NCBI RefSeq assembly: GCF_000834635.1
Contig: NZ_JXQV01000054.1
Coordinates: 1-64,000, forward strand
Source: Agrobacterium tumefaciens
GTDB taxonomy: Bacteria; Pseudomonadota; Alphaproteobacteria; Rhizobiales; Rhizobiaceae
DNA: 64,000 nucleotides
Reading direction: 5' to 3'
The notes beneath the pieces were generated by a model. The model was given only the letters and a program-made list of their open reading frames with translations. It made no database searches and was not told the DNA's origin. Below are positions 9,522 to 18,550 of the stretch, in pieces. The first letter of the stretch is position 1; every line of letters begins with the position of its first letter. The translations under genes were made by a program, and so were the position numbers.

Positions 9522-11429
9522 ATGGCATCAACTGAGGAAGCGGGCGGGATAGCAGAGAGGACCAATCTCCATGCATTTTCTGATCGGCCTGTCGCAATAG
9601 CGATTACGGCACCGCCACACCCAACGAGCCGGATCTGCATCATCCACCTCCACAGAGTTGACCGAGTGCCTAAGGTCCTCATCCGATCTTTGCTGCTGGA
9701 TAAGACGGGTAAGGGCGTCTTTTATGGATGGATGCCTGTTGGACTGGAGGCCATATCTGTCGAGGTGACACCTTGGCAGGCCGACAACGGTTCCTCCAAA
9801 TTTTCGGTTCGTGCCTTGAGCCTTCTGGAAATGGTCGCGCGGATTGTTGTTCATGACCCGAAGTCAACGCTACAACTCCTTCGTCTGCTGGCAGTTTCCA
9901 ACATAAGAGGCTTCCAGTTTCGTACCGTGCGCTTATGCGACGGCCTCAATGAGCCGAAGTATGAAGACTGGCGTGAGATTTACAGGAAGCCTCGTTCTTT
10001 GTCACAGCACTACCCGCCTCCCAGTGGACCAGAGGTCTTGATATCGATTGTAGGCGATCCTTCTTTGGCAGATGTCACCAGACGCACGCTGAATTCGCAA
10101 AGCTATCCACATTTGAGAGAGGTTGCGATCTCTCAGGTGGCGGTCAATCAAGCCATGCGGTCTTCAGCGAAAATGTGGATTCGTGTGCCGGCAGGTTTCA
10201 GTCTAGATGATGATGCGGTCGAGCATCTTATCCGTCCTATGATGGAGAATCCTGACATCGTCGGTGTGTATTGCGACGAGGACAGGATTGGCAAAAACGG
10301 AAGACTGACTGCTCCGTTTTTCAAGCCTGCATGGAACCCTCCTTTGGCAGAATCTGGCTGGCTTGCACCGGACGGAGCAGCCATTCGTCTATCCAGTCTC
10401 TCCAAGATCGAAAATCTAGAGAGTGCATCAGCAGGTGAGTTGTTACTGGCCGCAGCGCGCAATGGCGAGATTGCCCATGTCCCCGTCCCGTTGCTGCACC
10501 GGCCAACAAAACGGCCACGTCCTGTTTTGGAGAAGCCCCGCTCAGGCTCAGGGCCATTACGGGTGAGTGTCATCATTCCGACACGCGACCGAGCAGATTT
10601 GCTTTCGGTATGCCTCGAAGGATTGCTTGCAAAAACCGTTTGTGATGAGCTTGACATTATTGTCATCGACAATGACAGCCGAGAGCAAGCAACGTTTGAC
10701 TTATTTTCTCAATACGAAAGCCGCGTAAACAGAGTCGCTATGCCGGGCGTGTTCAACTTCGCCAAGGCATGCAATCTGGGCGTACTCCATGCCCGACATG
10801 ATATAATCCTGCTACTCAACAATGACGTTGATCCTCTACACCCTGAATGGCTGCAACGCATGGCAATTGAGATGGAGGACGGCGTAGTCGGCGCATGCGG
10901 TCCTCTCCTCTTGTTTCCGGATGGTTTTACTCAACATGCGGGGGTGACACTCGGCGCTGGTTCAGTCGCGCGTCACAGTTTCCACTTCCGCCATCCCAAA
11001 GCAGGTGAAGATCAACAATTGATATCGCAGAGGCGTGAAGTCAGTGCGGTGACGGCAGCCTGCCTGCTTACCCGCAAGGCGTTGTGGAATGACGTGGGGG
11101 GTATGAATGAAGAAAATCTGGCAGTGGCATTCAACGATGTCGATTACTGCCTCAAGTTACGCGATAATGGCAATAAGATCATATGGACGCCCCACGCCCG
11201 ACTTACCCACCTCGAATCCGTATCGCGAAAATCTGACGACACGGCGGAGAAATTAAGCCGCTTTGCAAAAGAAGAAAAATACATGCATGAGCGCTGGGGA
11301 AAGCTGCTGTTGAGCGATCCATATTACAATCCAAATCTCTCGCTTTCTGCAGGAGATTTTGTATTGGACGCGCTGCCGAGGGACGTGTCACCTCGTTTTG
11401 CAAATGCCCGTAAACGAGCAATCAAATGA
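9522..11429 (+). CDS. Glycosyltransferase family 2 protein (large, two GT-A-like segments)
   Basis: A 635-residue cytoplasmic or membrane-associated glycosyltransferase. The C-terminal half, about 347-600, is a classic GT2 domain: VSVIIPTRDRADLL, IIVIDNDS, LLLNNDVDPLHPEWL and a final AFNDVDYCLKLRDNG acceptor-site segment. The N-terminal half contains a weaker second GT-A-like segment, about 170-330, with an acidic YCDEDRI motif at 250-256 that could bind a metal-nucleotide. The two-segment layout is common in O-antigen and capsule glycosyltransferases. It overlaps the next gene by four bases (ATGA), so the two are co-translated. Donor and acceptor sugars cannot be read from sequence. Confidence 0.85.
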   Translation: MASTEEAGGIAERTNLHAFSDRPVAIAITAPPHPTSRICIIHLHRVDRVPKVLIRSLLLDKTGKGVFYGWMPVGLEAISVEVTPWQADNGSSKFSVRALSLLEMVARIVVHDPKSTLQLLRLLAVSNIRGFQFRTVRLCDGLNEPKYEDWREIYRKPRSLSQHYPPPSGPEVLISIVGDPSLADVTRRTLNSQSYPHLREVAISQVAVNQAMRSSAKMWIRVPAGFSLDDDAVEHLIRPMMENPDIVGVYCDEDRIGKNGRLTAPFFKPAWNPPLAESGWLAPDGAAIRLSSLSKIENLESASAGELLLAAARNGEIAHVPVPLLHRPTKRPRPVLEKPRSGSGPLRVSVIIPTRDRADLLSVCLEGLLAKTVCDELDIIVIDNDSREQATFDLFSQYESRVNRVAMPGVFNFAKACNLGVLHARHDIILLLNNDVDPLHPEWLQRMAIEMEDGVVGACGPLLLFPDGFTQHAGVTLGAGSVARHSFHFRHPKAGEDQQLISQRREVSAVTAACLLTRKALWNDVGGMNEENLAVAFNDVDYCLKLRDNGNKIIWTPHARLTHLESVSRKSDDTAEKLSRFAKEEKYMHERWGKLLLSDPYYNPNLSLSAGDFVLDALPRDVSPRFANARKRAIK

Positions 11430-12487
11430 CAGAAACTGGATGGCTGCGTTCTTACCTGGCAGATCTTATGCCACAGCCGCGCCTGCGCCCCTATGCTGGC
11501 AATGCGCCGCGTAAGCCGGTCAAACGGGTCATCCTGTTTGGACGTCACCCCAACCCCACAGCAGATTACTATTTCTCAGCCCGCCTCTCAGCTGCATATG
11601 GGCCGAATTATCACACGGCAGATATCAGAAGCGCGAGCTTTGAAGAGATTGATCCAGAGGGTACATTCGTCATTGTATGCCGCTATGCATCCCCGCGCGT
11701 TCTTGAATGGATATCAAAACATAACGATAGATTGTCTGGTGTTGGTTTGTTTCTTGATGACAATATCCCGGCTGTTGTCACCGGGGACGACGCAAATCTA
11801 GGGTATCGCCTGTTTCTGTTCTATCGAGCACTTTTGCCACTTCATCGATTGAACCGCTATCTCGATATCGTCTGGGTCTCAACACCCAGGCTCGCATCGT
11901 CTCTTGCTCACGTCAATGCCATTGTTCTTCCCCCATCGCCACCAGAAACCCTCTGGAATACAACAAATCCCGATGATGAAAAAAAAGACGTGCTCATAGC
12001 CTACCACGCCACATCTGTGCACCATTCGGAGCATCTATTTCTGCGACCCATTATTGAGGATGTTTTAGCACAACGACCTCAGGCAAAATTCGAGGTATTC
12101 GCTGACAAAGGCGCCGCTCATATTTGGGGAGGCATCAATAGGGTTGTGGTTAGGAAACCCATGTCTTGGAGTGACTATCTTGATGATACAAGTCGGCGGC
12201 GAATTGACATCATGCTTGTTCCCTTGACGCCCTCTCTCGTCAATGATTGTCGATCTCCAACAAAAAGGATCGACGTCGCAAGATTGGGTGCGGCAGGAAT
12301 CTTCTCTGCATCTGAGGCGTATGGATTTTCCACAACGGACGCCGAAATCGTCTTGCCATATGAACCGACCGTTTGGAAAGAGACGATAATCGCACTCACC
12401 GACAGACCTGATTTGCGGTTAAAAATGGCTGCAGCAACACGCGAGCGTGTAAGAGCTATGAAGGTAACGTCGCTCTGGCAATCTTGA
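11426..12487 (+). CDS. Glycosyltransferase-like protein (GT4-type C-terminus)
   Basis: 353 residues, coupled to the preceding GT2 gene by an ATGA overlap. It starts with a basic segment, then a Rossmann-like opening KRVILFGRHPNPTADYYFSA. The C-terminal half looks like a GT-B nucleotide-sugar domain: LIAYHATSVHHSEH, FEVFADKG, and DIMLVPLTPSLVNDCRSPTKRIDVARLGAAGIFS, the region that in GT4 enzymes holds the donor. No membrane segment is seen. The role is probably transfer of a sugar during capsule or LPS assembly together with its neighbour. The exact family is uncertain because the first domain is poorly conserved. Confidence 0.7.
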   Translation: MTETGWLRSYLADLMPQPRLRPYAGNAPRKPVKRVILFGRHPNPTADYYFSARLSAAYGPNYHTADIRSASFEEIDPEGTFVIVCRYASPRVLEWISKHNDRLSGVGLFLDDNIPAVVTGDDANLGYRLFLFYRALLPLHRLNRYLDIVWVSTPRLASSLAHVNAIVLPPSPPETLWNTTNPDDEKKDVLIAYHATSVHHSEHLFLRPIIEDVLAQRPQAKFEVFADKGAAHIWGGINRVVVRKPMSWSDYLDDTSRRRIDIMLVPLTPSLVNDCRSPTKRIDVARLGAAGIFSASEAYGFSTTDAEIVLPYEPTVWKETIIALTDRPDLRLKMAAATRERVRAMKVTSLWQS

Positions 12488-12622
12488 GCATCAATACGGA
12501 CTTGGAGTGTTTTGAAAAAGCATCGAGTACAAGTACAATATTAGCGCGTTTCTACCGAACGTGGCTTTTAAGCTGCACGTATTGTGTCACGTCGCGCTTT
12601 ATAACATTGCGGCCGTGAATCC

Positions 12623-12826
12623 CTACGCCTGTCCATCAGGAATGATCCACCAGAAAAGCTGAACGAGATCCCGCCACATCCTGACAGTATCTTCCCAAGC
12701 GGCGACCGCTTGTCCATACGCATAAATCGCCAATAGTGTGACCGCGAGCAGAACAAGCCAAGGCCAAATAGAACGCCCCCTCCTCTGTTTTTCCGTCTCA
12801 GTATCTTTGTGGCCATTTAATTGCAA
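12623..12826 (-). CDS. Small single-pass membrane protein
   Basis: A 67-residue protein with a charged N-terminus (HKDTETEKQRRGR), one clear membrane helix (WPWLVLLAVTLLAIYAYG), and a short amphipathic tail rich in Trp (MWRDLVQLFWWIIP). By the positive-inside rule the N-terminus should be cytoplasmic. The competing frame on the same strand has an arginine/serine-rich, unnatural composition and was left out. No family recognised. Confidence 0.55.
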   Translation of the reverse strand: MQLNGHKDTETEKQRRGRSIWPWLVLLAVTLLAIYAYGQAVAAWEDTVRMWRDLVQLFWWIIPDGQA

Positions 12827-12929
12827 ATCTCATCTCCGATCTTTCCGCAGACCGCGAAGTTACCCTGCGCCCGAACACAGGGACAGCATTAAACTTCATA
12901 AGCAAAACGCTAATATTTTGGGATCCGCG

Positions 12930-13157
12930 TTAATCGCTCGAAAATGACAGCTCGCCTGTATGCACCTTGATGCCTTCACTATTCCTGACGGCAACCTTGA
13001 TACTCACATTGCGGCTAACCGGAATTTCGTCCTTGGCAATATCCGATAAAATCCTGCCAGCCTCATGTCGTACATGGTCTAGCGACTGCAACTCTTGTCC
13101 TTCGCTGTCACATTCCAAACCGTTACCGTTGGTTACGTCGAAATAATACCGGGCCAT
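12930..13157 (-). CDS. DUF6894-type small protein
   Basis: A 75-residue protein beginning MARYYFDVTNGNG and continuing with an acidic patch and an HVRHEAGRILSDIAKDEIP helix, then a beta-rich end (NVSIKVAVRNSEG). This pattern (RYFFDV at the start, a central helix with D-I-A-x-D-E, a final strand) is typical of the DUF6894 family, widespread in rhizobia and of unknown function. Length matches the family. A second, frameshifted member lies about 800 bases downstream at 13983-14203. Confidence 0.75.
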   Translation of the reverse strand: MARYYFDVTNGNGLECDSEGQELQSLDHVRHEAGRILSDIAKDEIPVSRNVSIKVAVRNSEGIKVHTGELSFSSD

Positions 13158-13374
13158 CGCTCCACCTATTCAATGGGTAATTGAACTCGCCCATGTCGGT
13201 ATCGTTCCTATCGCATCTGCAGATGAACCTAAAAGGTCGTACGCACATCGCAGTCCAAGCGTGACTGACAAGGGCAAGGACTTTTGTTGACTCATTGCTG
13301 AGTCAGAACATAAAGAGAACATCATTGATACAGGCGCGGTTTTTCCACCAACATTCGCCAGTGAGGTTCTGAAA

Positions 13375-13553
13375 ATGGAGGTTGACAACTTGCGCCTGCA
13401 GAACAGATTAGCCGACATTGACGTGGCTGATTACATCCTGCTCTGCCACGACGGCGACGCCACGGCTGCGAGATCGAGGCGATGCAAGAAGAGATCGAGC
13501 GCCTGCAACACCTGCTGCGCCTGCCCGGTCGGGGCCAGGACACTTTACTTTAG
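13375..13553 (+). pseudogene. Possible frameshifted small coiled-coil gene
   Basis: ATG at 13375 gives MEVDNLRLQNRLADIDVADY, a natural-looking helix, but the frame then turns arginine-rich. A different frame nearby reads CEIEAMQEEIERLQHLLRLP and stops at 13551-13553. Together they would make a protein of about 60 residues with two short coils. A single-base shift near 13460-13475 would be needed. This is only a reading of composition; no family is recognised. Confidence 0.25.
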
Positions 13554-13577
13554 ACATGATAAGCAGATCGCCCGCAC

Positions 13578-13814
13578 ATGGCGGCAATGCTCCGCATGCG
13601 CTATGCTGAAATGGCCCAAACCACCTCCTCAAAAACTATGGTGCAGAAATTGACTGACCAAGATCTTAGTAAACCCAAACGCACGCAATCCAAGCCAGAC
13701 TTCGATACATTGAAGTTGACTGTTACGAACCTTGAAGAAAAGCGGATGCGCGGAGACAGAGAGAAGACCAAGCTCCTCAAAGCGGCGAGAATAAAACAAA
13801 ATGAAAGCGAATAG
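13578..13814 (+). CDS. Small basic hypothetical protein
   Basis: 78 residues from the first ATG, or 58 from an internal ATG (MVQKLTDQDLSKPKRTQSK). The C-terminal half is lysine/glutamate-rich and helical (LTVTNLEEKRMRGDREKTK), like a short coiled coil. The first 20 residues look less protein-like, so the internal start at 13638 may be the real one. No family recognised and no operon partner. Confidence 0.35.
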   Translation: MAAMLRMRYAEMAQTTSSKTMVQKLTDQDLSKPKRTQSKPDFDTLKLTVTNLEEKRMRGDREKTKLLKAARIKQNESE

Positions 13815-13982
13815 TCGTCCGCTTTAATGCGTCTTTAGCGCCCTGGATGCACACGTAACCAGAGCGCGAAATTTGTGTCGTACGCGCCACTTTTACAGAT
13901 ATCGCAAGTGGGGCAGCTTTCCAGCATCACGACTACGCGGCGAAAGCCTCAACATGAGTAGGCGACATCTCTGATGGTGCCG

Positions 13983-14203
13983 CTAGTCAGTGCTTTTCAT
14001 CGCGACAAGGCGACGCGGCTTACCCTCCTCAATGACTGCGACTTGTCTAGGGACAGGCTTGCCGCGAACTTTCGCTTCCAGTGCGAATGTCAGCAAATTC
14101 AGTTCAGCTTCCGTATTGCCCGGCAGGGGTTGGCGAAATCGCAACCGTCCACATCTAGCCTTGTGGCCGTTTCGTACATCATATGGAAAAAATACTTGGT
14201 CAT
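13983..14203 (-). pseudogene. Frameshifted DUF6894-like gene
   Basis: The minus strand from ATG at 14201-14203 reads MTKYFFHMMYETATRLDVDG then CDFANPCRAIRKLN and stops. The next frame continues smoothly as AELNLLTFALEAKVRGKPVP and ends VAVIEEGKPRRLVAMKSTD at 13983-13985. Joined by one base near 14110, the product would be about 73 residues, the usual DUF6894 length, starting with the family's KYFF motif. The paralogue at 12930-13157 is intact. It is either a true frameshift or a sequencing indel. Confidence 0.6.
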
Positions 14204-14401
14204 TCCGCCTTCACAGACCCTCAATTCATGGGTGCCTAACCGCCGTGTTAGGCCTGGGTTCCTGAATGATCATATATTAGGCGTCCTTATATTAGGCTTA
14301 ACTCTGCCGCCGAGGAGAATGTAGAGCTCATTCTTTGTACGGTATCGTACCGAAATGTAGACCGGCTTCAATATGGCGTCACGCTGCGTTAAGCAGGCCA
14401 G

Positions 14402-14599
14402 ATGGCAGATGTGTTCGAACGAATCGAAGAAGTGCTTGGTGATGTGGTTGAGTTGTTCTCTTTGAACGACATCTGGAATGTGCGCGTAGTCGAAAATGGT
14501 TCCCTGCTAATGACTGCATTCCCACATGAAGCCGACGCAATTACCTACGCAGAGGCGCAGATAAGGCGGCTTGGCCTGACGAATTTCATACGTCTTTGA
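14402..14599 (+). CDS. Small hypothetical protein
   Basis: 65 residues, MADVFERIEEVLGDVVELFS at the start, soluble, acidic, ending in an alpha-helical AITYAEAQIRRLGLTNFIRL. Composition is coding-like. No family recognised and it stands alone between the DUF6894 remnant and the integrase remnant. Confidence 0.45.
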   Translation: MADVFERIEEVLGDVVELFSLNDIWNVRVVENGSLLMTAFPHEADAITYAEAQIRRLGLTNFIRL

Positions 14600-14625
14600 T
14601 AGGTGTCGCCGTTACTGAATTCGCT

Positions 14626-14871
14626 CTAGGATTGGGCGCTAGCTGCAGCCAGTCCTTCGAACAAAGGCAAGAAATGCCGTAAGTGCGATTTCAGTCTGCT
14701 CTTGTCCTCGAACTGCATCACTCGCGTGGTCTTGTTTTGGACGATGGTATCCCGTTGTCGGATAGAACTACCAGACCATAAATCTTCAACCCTCGGCTTG
14801 ACGAGGTCGCAAGCGCGGAGCTTGCTGTCGATGGTAAGGTTGGTTAAGAGCGCGTCAGTTCCCACAGCCAA
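14626..14871 (-). pseudogene. Truncated tyrosine-recombinase remnant
   Basis: The first 40 or so residues match the intact integrase at 27873-28493 almost word for word: SKLRACDLVKPRVEDLWSGS against SKLRACDLVKLKVEDLWSGS, then SIRQRDTIVQNKT against SIRERATIIQKKT. The N-terminal 45 residues and everything after about residue 55 are missing or scrambled, so the His, second Arg and Tyr of the catalytic set are gone. DNA upstream (around 14880-14915) also resembles DNA upstream of the intact gene (around 28536-28575). Clear relic of a second copy. Confidence 0.75.
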
Positions 14872-14915
14872 GCCTCAATCAGGCAGCAGGATCATACCAC
14901 GTATTGTCGCTACCC

Positions 14916-15060
14916 GGCCTGAAGGAGACATTGAGATGCGGAACTGGTCGGCTTAGCATCCGATAATCGAAGCGACGCGTGTTACCACCTTTTTTTGCAC
15001 AAGTTCCTTAAATGGAACAGCAGCCTAAAACCCTGCTGTAGGCCCATATGCGTGAATCGT
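14916..15060. repeat. Dispersed repeat, copy A (about 145 bases)
   Basis: This segment aligns with 37918-38050 and 42619-42760. Shared blocks include GAGACATTGAGATGCGGAAC, CATCCGATAATCGA, a T-rich stretch followed by GCACAAGTTC, and CTGCTGTAGGCCCATATGCG. The three copies differ by roughly a quarter of positions by eye, so they are old. Copy A directly follows the upstream flank of the integrase remnant. It resembles a non-coding intergenic mosaic element; its name in the literature is not known to me. Confidence 0.7.
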
Positions 15061-15310
15061 GCTTTTCTCTCTACTCAGCAGGCCACGCATAAGCCCATGC
15101 CGCCGATGTCGTGCGGTGTATCGAGCAAGCAGTCGGATTGGACGCCGAAACCGTACGATCAATCAAGAAATCAGTCGACACCATACGGGAAAAAACCAAG
15201 GCATAGCGCGGGAGTGGCCAAGTAAAGGCACCTTGTCCACCCCAATCCGCAAACCGGCAACACTAGTGTCGTAGCGCAACCGGTGGAGTGTCACTCTCAA
15301 AATTGATTCC
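15061..15310 (+). other. Intergenic stretch with a possible gene fragment
   Basis: A frame at 15093-15206 reads AHAADVVRCIEQAVGLDAET then VRSIKKSVDTIREKTKA and stops. It looks like a real protein C-terminus but has no start codon and follows a stop, so at best it is a fragment left beside the repeat. Nothing else is seen here. Confidence 0.25.
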
Positions 15311-16282
15311 TCAATTGTGATCGCGGCTGTGCATTTTTCTCCACATTGGCACGATCACAGTTCCCATGGCAGCCACGGCAACTGCACCAATGATGATGGC
15401 GAGCACAGCCTGCTGGACAGACGTCGCGAGCCAACCGACGAGGGATGGAGCCAGTGAAATGGCGGAAACGACAGCAGCTGAAACATCGTGGATGAGGTGT
15501 TCTGGACCAGCATAACCGAGTTGGGCAAACCCGTGAACCAGAATGCTGCCTCCGACCCAGAGCATCGCAGCGGTACCGACGGCTGCCAACACTTTCAGGA
15601 AGATCGGCATGCCATAGACGAGACCGCGACCGATGGTCTGTAGGACCGCCGACGAGGTCTTGGCCATTGCGATGCCGACGTCATCTGCCTTCACGATGAG
15701 CGCGACGACGCCATAAACAGCGAGTGTGATCAAAATACCGACAGCGGCGAGCACGAAGGCCTGCATATAGATACTGGACTGCGATACATCTGCGAGCGTC
15801 AGCGCCATGATTTCCGCTGAGAGGATGAAATCGGTGCGAACAGCTCCGCTGATCTTTTGGTTTTCAAGAGCGATCGGATCAAGCTCTTCACCCAGAACCT
15901 GCTTTTCGTGACCGTGCGCAGCATGCGGAAAGAAAACCGCATAGAGCTTTTCGGCCCCTTCGTAGCAGAGGTAGACACCACCGACCATAAGCAGCGGCGT
16001 GATGATCCACGGCGCAAAAAAACCAAGAAGAAGCGCGGCCGGTAGAAGGAACAAGAGTTTGTTTTTCAACGAACCCAATGCGATGCGGGCGATGATGGGG
16101 AGCTCTCGGGCGGGACTGAGACCAACCACATATCTCGGCGTGACGGCAGCGTCATCGATGACGACGCCTGCTGCTTTACCAGTGGCTTTGACCGTTTGCG
16201 CCGCAACGTCGTCGAGTGACGCAGCAGCCAGCTTTGCGATTGCCGCAACATCATCGAGAAGCGCTATGAGACCTGTTGCCAT
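15311..16282 (-). CDS. DUF808 family inner-membrane protein (YedI-like)
   Basis: A 323-residue integral membrane protein. The start MATGLIALLDDVAAIAKLAA and the following VDDAAVTPRYVVGLSPAREL are the hallmark opening of the DUF808/YedI family. Five or more hydrophobic segments follow, for example LLFLLPAALLLGFFAPWIITPLLMVGG and AFVLAAVGILITLAVYGVVALIV. Length agrees with E. coli YedI. Function is unknown; a transport or membrane-integrity role is usually assumed. It lies 51 bases downstream of the lipid kinase on the same strand, so they may be co-transcribed. Confidence 0.85.
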   Translation of the reverse strand: MATGLIALLDDVAAIAKLAAASLDDVAAQTVKATGKAAGVVIDDAAVTPRYVVGLSPARELPIIARIALGSLKNKLLFLLPAALLLGFFAPWIITPLLMVGGVYLCYEGAEKLYAVFFPHAAHGHEKQVLGEELDPIALENQKISGAVRTDFILSAEIMALTLADVSQSSIYMQAFVLAAVGILITLAVYGVVALIVKADDVGIAMAKTSSAVLQTIGRGLVYGMPIFLKVLAAVGTAAMLWVGGSILVHGFAQLGYAGPEHLIHDVSAAVVSAISLAPSLVGWLATSVQQAVLAIIIGAVAVAAMGTVIVPMWRKMHSRDHN

Positions 16283-16333
16283 GAAAGACGGAGCCTTTGT
16301 ATTTTGAAATAAATGAACATGAACTCGCGTCTA

Positions 16334-17206
16334 TCACGGAACGAAGACCGAGATCGCCTTTTCCCTGATATGAAAAGTCACGGGTGTATTGGTCTTTAAC
16401 TCGCCGTCGAGATTGACTGCACGCGGCTTGCTGGTGCGAATGGTGAGATGCTTGGTCGAGAACGACCGGACATCATTCCAGTCGCCCTGCGTACCCTTGC
16501 GCAAGCTTGGCAAAAGCGCCAGCAGCCTCCACCAATGGTCAACCTCGAGACTGTAGAAATCCAGCATGCCGTCTGTTGCCGTGGCATCTGAATGCGCGGT
16601 CATACCACCACCGTAAAAGCGCCCATTACCGACCGCCACCTGTAAAGTTCGCAGTTCTTCCGTCTGACCGTCATGCTCGAGCGTCGCAGTGAAGACTCGT
16701 GAGCTGGCGAGCAACCGGGAAGCGACGAGTGCGTAGCCGAGCTTACCCCAACGTTTTTTGGCTTTTTCGGTCAGAGACATTGCCAGATCGGCACTGAAAC
16801 CGACACTCGCCACATTGAAGAATGGATGTCCGTTCGCTTCGCCTAGGTCGATCTCCGTCGTGTTGCCTTTGGCGATGACCTCCACAGCCTGGGCAAGATC
16901 CAAGGGGAGGCCGATGGTGCGTGCGAAATCATTTGCCGTTCCAAGCGGCAGAACACCCAAGGGAAGCCCTGATTTCAAAAGCCCGCGCGCCGCGCCGTTC
17001 AGGCTGCCATCGCCGCCACCGACGATGATACGATCGACCGAGCCGATATGCTCTTCGATCGCCTGGGATGTCGTACCCGTATAATCAGCCGGCAGCTCGA
17101 TAAAACGGATTCCAGCTTGCTCGAGTAACCGGCGCGCTTGGGGCAGACTGTCTTTTCCTCTGCGAGAATTCGGGTTGACCAGCAACAAGGCTGCTTGTGA
17201 CGTCAT
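16334..17206 (-). CDS. Lipid kinase of the YegS/diacylglycerol kinase family
   Basis: 290 residues with the DAGK catalytic domain at the N-terminus: LLVNPNSRRGKD, then GGGDGSLNGAARGLLKSGLP, the nucleotide-binding glycine-rich loop, and LGVLPLGTANDFARTIGLP. The C-terminal lobe has the usual FFNVASVGFSADL and NGRFYGGGM motifs. Enzymes of this type phosphorylate lipids such as diacylglycerol or phosphatidylglycerol at the inner membrane. Length is normal. The gene precedes the DUF808 gene and probably shares a transcript. Confidence 0.88.
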   Translation of the reverse strand: MTSQAALLLVNPNSRRGKDSLPQARRLLEQAGIRFIELPADYTGTTSQAIEEHIGSVDRIIVGGGDGSLNGAARGLLKSGLPLGVLPLGTANDFARTIGLPLDLAQAVEVIAKGNTTEIDLGEANGHPFFNVASVGFSADLAMSLTEKAKKRWGKLGYALVASRLLASSRVFTATLEHDGQTEELRTLQVAVGNGRFYGGGMTAHSDATATDGMLDFYSLEVDHWWRLLALLPSLRKGTQGDWNDVRSFSTKHLTIRTSKPRAVNLDGELKTNTPVTFHIREKAISVFVP

Positions 17207-17535
17207 ACTCTCAGTTTCTGCGCGCGTTTGCGAACGTTCATAATGGCGTGTGGTTCACTTTGAAAAAATCGACTGCTTTTATATGTGCACTGCAGCATCC
17301 GTCGTCAATGGCATGCTTGTGCGGCACACCCGGCATATCGAATTAGAGAAAAAAGAGGCAAGATTGACGGATTTCATGTCTCGATTTTTAGCTATTCCGG
17401 CTCTCAATCCGCCTTAGTTTAACGTAACTAAAACGGGAATGGACCGCGCTCTGCTGTCCAGCCTCCACGCAATGGGCCTCTTTGGCCCGACATTATTCGG
17501 CTCAAAGCCGTAAACCTGTTCTTAGAGGGAACACG
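17207..17535. other. Intergenic region between lipid kinase and corA
   Basis: About 330 bases between divergent genes. It must hold the promoters of both. AGAGGGA at 17524-17530 is the likely ribosome-binding site of corA. I see no RNA gene or other conserved element. Confidence 0.4.
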
Positions 17536-18499
17536 ATGACAGTTGTCGCATCCTACATCTACCGTGCGGGCGAACGGGCAGAGGACGTTCCCTTGAACGA
17601 TCAGCTTTTCAAAACAGACGGCAACGCATTCGCCTGGATCGGACTGACGGAACCCACAGCACAAGAGATGGCGAGCCTGAAGGTTATGTTCGGACTGCAT
17701 CCGCTGGCTATCGAGGATGCCTTGAAGGGCGGTCAAGTCCCGAAAGTCGAGATTTATGGCGACCGGCTTTTCGTTGTCACGAAAACTGCACATCTCGAGG
17801 GCGACAAGATTGCCTATGGCGAGACCTATGTTTTCCTGGGTCCAAACCACGTGGTCACTGTCAGACACGGTTCGGCCCGAGGGCACAAGGAGTTGCGGGA
17901 GCAACTCGAACAGTCACCGACGCTTCTGGAGCATGGCCCGGACTATGTACTTCACGGCATTCTTGATTTTGTTGTCGATGGCTACCTGCCGATGGTCGAG
18001 AAGCTGGAAGACAGGGTTCTCGAAATGGAGAAGCATATGTTGATCTCCTTTCTCGAACGCGGCCAGATCAGACGGCTTTTCCGTATGCGCCGCGAGGTTG
18101 TCCTTTTTCAGCGCGGTCTGGGGCCGATGTCAGAAATGATCGGCAGGATGACCCATCTTGAACTGCGGTGCATCGACGACAATGCAAGACCGTATTTTCG
18201 CGATGTCCACGACCACGTCAAACGGGTCGAGGGAATGGTGTCAGGCGTGCGCGAGGTGGTGACGTCCGTTTCGAGGCCAGCAATCTGCTTGAAATGCAGC
18301 GTCAGGGCACGATTATCAGACAGCTGGCAGCGTGGGCTGCGATCCTTGCCGTCCCCAGCGCCATCGCCGGGATCTATGGTTTGAACTTCCGGCATATGCC
18401 CGAACTTGATACGCAGGACGTTACTATGTCGTCCTGGCAGTCATCTTCTCTCTGTGCGGCGTCTTATATTACCAGTTCAGAAAATCTGGATGGCTATGA
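17536..18499 (+). pseudogene. corA: CorA-type Mg/Co/Zn transporter gene with two apparent frameshifts
   Basis: ATG at 17536 has AGAGGGA just upstream. The first about 240 residues form the CorA cytoplasmic funnel (FAWIGLTEPTAQEM, FGLHPLAIEDALKGGQVPK). The frame is then lost: SVSRPAICLK replaces the expected VFEASNLL, which continues one frame over (FEASNLLEMQRQGTIIRQLA, AAWAAILAVPSAIAGIYGLNF, HMPEL). After about 18415 the last helix lies in the third frame (RYYVVLAVIFSLCGVLYYQF, then RKSGWL, stop 18497-18499). Restoring two missing bases gives about 321 residues, normal for CorA. The signature after TM1 is Y-G-L-N, not the usual Y-G-M-N. Either dead or affected by sequencing deletions. Confidence 0.8.
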
Positions 18500-18550
18500 T
18501 CTTCTGGCTTTCCAGAAGCCGCATCTCGACAGACAATGAATTCGCCGCAC

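Noticed and set aside
12568-12816. 82-codon frame overlapping the small membrane protein
   Set aside because: Arg/Ser-rich, no natural hydrophobic pattern; the overlapping 67-residue frame has a clean membrane helix.
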